NCBI RefSeq assembly: GCF_000969985.1
Contig: NZ_CP009526.1
Span: 3,038,001 to 3,102,000 of the forward strand
DNA: 64,000 bases
DNA from: Methanosarcina barkeri str. Wiesmoor
GTDB lineage: Archaea; Halobacteriota; Methanosarcinia; Methanosarcinales; Methanosarcinaceae
Reading direction: 5' to 3'
Notes under the pieces: model-generated
Databases searched by the model: none
What the model was told of the DNA's origin: nothing
Seen by the model: the letters and a program-made list of their open reading frames with translations, nothing else
Program-made: the position numbers and the translations under genes
Shown here: positions 62,199-64,000 of the stretch, piece after piece
How the letters are laid out: each line of letters starts with the position of its first letter
Position numbering within the stretch: the first letter of the stretch is position 1

Positions 62199-62333
62199 AT
62201 TATCACTTTATGGCTCTACCCTGATTTATAGTTACTTTAATATAATTATAATAAAGTCTAGTTGTTTAGTGTTATTACTAATTTTTAGAGTTCAATTTTT
62301 AGAGTTCAATTCTTAGTGTTCAATTCTTAATGT

Positions 62334-62819
62334 TCAATTCTTAGTGTTACAATGCTTAATGTTCTTTTTCAATCTGCCGTGCCTGTCAATCTCCCCTTTT
62401 GCAATCCTTGTCGAGGAAATCGGGATTCCATCCTCAGCCATTACATACTCAACATATACGATTTCAAGGAGCTTCTTTCCTTTTTCTTCCCTGATGCGGT
62501 TCATTTTAAGGGCGACCGGATAAGTCTCAGGAGACACAATTATATAATCGAAATCCTCTTCGAGAGCAGGGCCGTAGGGATCATTCAGCTTTGTAATTTC
62601 ATATCTGTCATCTGGTATTCCCATTTCTTTTATGTATTGCAGCAGCCAGTTTCTCCTTTTTTCATAATTATCGACGCTGTGGCTTTTACTTAGCATCTCG
62701 TCCGAGGTAAGACCTATGTGGACTTTTCCATCCTCTGCTATCTCAAATGCTTTTTCAATCAGTTTGGCGTGGCCGTCATGAAAATACTGAAACGTACCGC
62801 CGACTGCGACCTTTGGCAT
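62334..62819 (-). CDS. coaD: Phosphopantetheine adenylyltransferase, archaeal type
   Basis: A 161-residue nucleotidyltransferase. VAVGGTFQYFHDGHAKLIEK contains the T/HxGH motif (DGHAKL), and the C-terminal VMAEDGIPISSTRIAKGEID the ISSTRI motif. SPETYPVALKMNRIREEKGK is typical of the archaeal/eukaryotic CoaD, which makes dephospho-CoA from phosphopantetheine and ATP. The start was moved to ATG 62819 (MPKVAVGGTF) because the longer frame adds 22 unrelated residues. Upstream direct repeats (TTCAATTCTTAGTGT-like, 62270-62345) lie past its 3' end. Confidence 0.93.
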   Translation of the reverse strand: MPKVAVGGTFQYFHDGHAKLIEKAFEIAEDGKVHIGLTSDEMLSKSHSVDNYEKRRNWLLQYIKEMGIPDDRYEITKLNDPYGPALEEDFDYIIVSPETYPVALKMNRIREEKGKKLLEIVYVEYVMAEDGIPISSTRIAKGEIDRHGRLKKNIKHCNTKN

Positions 62820-63237
62820 GATGGGTGATAATCTACCAAGTAAAAAGAATTTTTGGTTTTTTCCCAGCTTTTTGGAAATTTTCACTTATTTTCTCTCTTT
62901 TTCTTCTTTCTTTTTCTTCTTTTTTCTGCTTTTCTTCTTTTTTCTTTTTTACACTTTTTCCTTTCTTTTTCTTGGTATTTTTCCTCTCTTTTTCTCCCTC
63001 ATCCTTATTTCTCTTCTTTTTCCTCTGATTTTTCTTCGACTTTTTTAAATGTGAGTGCCAAAAAAAAGCCTTCTTCTTTTCCCTCTATTTACCTGGTTTT
63101 CCGGTAATATAACCGTGTTTTAGAGGCGCTTTAGAACACTTTCACCTCGCTTCCTCTAGTTATTTATACCTGCAAAACCATTGTGGAGCAACTGTTATGC
63201 ACCTTATACAAACATGTGCATCTTAGGAGAATTTGTA
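62820..63237. other. Divergent region with a long pyrimidine tract
   Basis: Bases about 62878-63050 are nearly all pyrimidines on the plus strand (TTTTCTTC-type), followed by TCAC/AACCGTG-containing DNA at 63095-63125. A TATA-like TATTTATACC at 63160 lies about 75 bases before radA. Frames through the tract are simple sequence, not genes. Confidence 0.6.
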
Positions 63238-64000
63238 ATGAGCCAAATAACACTCGAAGAGTTGCCCGGAGTTGGCCCTGCAACCGCAGAAAAACTCAAA
63301 GAAGCTGGATTTAACACCATTGAAGCTGTGGCCGTTGCCTCTCCTTCTGAACTTGCAACTACAGCCGAAATAGGGGAATCAACGGCTGCAAAAATCATTA
63401 ATGCTGCAAGGCAAGCTGCTGATATCGGAGGTTTTGAGACCGGAGACATCGTGCTTGAAAGACGGAAAATGGTAGGCAAGCTGACGACCGGTTGTATGGA
63501 ATTTGATGAAATGATGGGTGGGGGCATAGAAACCCAGGCAATTACCGAACTGTACGGAGAATTCGGTTCAGGAAAAACCCAGCTGGCCCACCAGTTTGCA
63601 GTCAATGTCCAGATGGACAGGGAACACGGAGGGCTTAACGGTTCGGTTATTATCATAGACACTGAAAACACTTTCAGACCTGAAAGGATTGCCCAGATGG
63701 TAAAAGGGCTTTCCGAGAAATACGGCATGGAGCTTGACCCAGAAGAGTTCCTCCAGAATATCCATGTCGCCAGAGCATATAATTCCAATCACCAGATCCT
63801 TCTTGTTGACTCTGCAACAGACCTGGCAAACGAACTTAGGGAGATGGGAAAACCCGTTCGTCTGCTGATCGTTGACTCGCTTATGGCTCACTTCAGGGCT
63901 GAATATGTAGGAAGGGGAACCCTCGCCGACAGGCAGCAGAAACTCAATAAGCACATGCACGGCCTGCTCCGCTTCGGGGATTTATTCAATGCCTCTGTGG
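63238..64000 (+). CDS. radA: DNA repair recombinase RadA (5' part)
   Basis: The first 254 residues of RadA; the gene runs off the right edge. [20 protein letters not shown] opens the helix-hairpin-helix N-terminal domain, [13 protein letters not shown]-type Walker A is present as [36 protein letters not shown] follows, and [20 protein letters not shown] is Walker B with the L1 region. RadA makes the filament for homologous strand exchange. TTAGGAG is a good ribosome site seven bases before ATG. Confidence 0.97.
   Translation, partial: MSQITLEELPGVGPATAEKLKEAGFNTIEAVAVASPSELATTAEIGESTAAKIINAARQAADIGGFETGDIVLERRKMVGKLTTGCMEFDEMMGGGIETQAITELYGEFGSGKTQLAHQFAVNVQMDREHGGLNGSVIIIDTENTFRPERIAQMVKGLSEKYGMELDPEEFLQNIHVARAYNSNHQILLVDSATDLANELREMGKPVRLLIVDSLMAHFRAEYVGRGTLADRQQKLNKHMHGLLRFGDLFNASV

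Noticed and set aside
62818-63107. Three plus-strand Phe/Ser-rich frames upstream of radA
   Set aside because: They read through a pyrimidine tract; the residues simply follow TTT and TCT repetition.
1-64000. tRNA, rRNA or known riboswitch
   Set aside because: No cloverleaf-like G+C-rich stretch with a conserved T-arm (GGTTCGAATCC) and no rRNA block was seen on reading both strands; a covariance search would be the decisive check.

Overview
The window is a stretch of a Methanosarcina-type methanogen chromosome (archaeal order Methanosarcinales). This is inferred from gene content: GatE (archaeal-only tRNA-dependent amidotransferase), the Ota glycine-betaine transporter, archaeal CoaD, RadA, aIF-1A, CxxC-x17-CxxC small zinc ribbons, a CooC-type ATPase, long AT-rich intergenic spacers and abundant HEAT, ankyrin and TPR repeat proteins. 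No tRNA, rRNA or CRISPR array was recognised. The exact species cannot be stated from sequence alone.

Layout. 0-2.4 kb: the start of a FecCD-type metal or siderophore permease, a SAM methyltransferase and a CooC-like ATPase, all on the minus strand; a pair of strong palindromes lies upstream of cooC. 2.4-4.7 kb: a gene-poor stretch with a decayed IS605-type tnpB. 4.7-11 kb: gatE followed by a 14-bp T-rich tandem array, a stand-alone receiver-domain response regulator, and an aldehyde dehydrogenase plus class III aminotransferase pair. 11-15 kb: a minus-strand operon (Yip1-like membrane protein, COG1361-type surface protein, ABC ATPase, MacB/FtsX-type permease). 16-19 kb: ankyrin and TPR proteins. 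19-23 kb: otaABC osmoprotectant transporter. 23-29.5 kb: core metabolism, carAB and argG.

29.7-59.4 kb is an accessory region. It opens with a two-gene unit that looks like an undescribed immune module: a HEAT-repeat protein fused to a nucleoside-phosphorylase-like domain of the kind used as an immune effector, followed by a DUF5677-like gene. The rest contains HicA/HicB modules (one duplicated almost exactly 9.7 kb away), three CxxC-x17-CxxC zinc ribbons with a conserved leader, an aIF-1A that appears to start at CTG, a histidine kinase with an N-terminal ribbon-helix-helix domain next to a perfect 15-bp-arm palindrome, a DUF429 gene with an in-frame amber codon, a P-II-like protein, a divergent cis-prenyltransferase, a bacterial-type Cu/Zn superoxide dismutase with a partly duplicated upstream region, an NADP-type secondary alcohol dehydrogenase, and remnants of IS21, IS630, IS1634 and IS605 elements plus MITEs.

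The intergenic DNA of this accessory region is dominated by one dispersed repeat of about 205 bp, seen as about nineteen full or partial copies. Each full copy has an archaeal BRE/TATA-like motif and, about 80 nt downstream of the expected start site, a G+C-rich hairpin, so it could be a family of small RNA genes. All copies left of about 48.4 kb lie on the plus strand and all copies right of about 51.5 kb on the minus strand.

60.4-64 kb returns to core genes: DUF378 membrane protein, an endonuclease IV-like protein with a small partner, coaD, and the 5' part of radA, which runs off the window.
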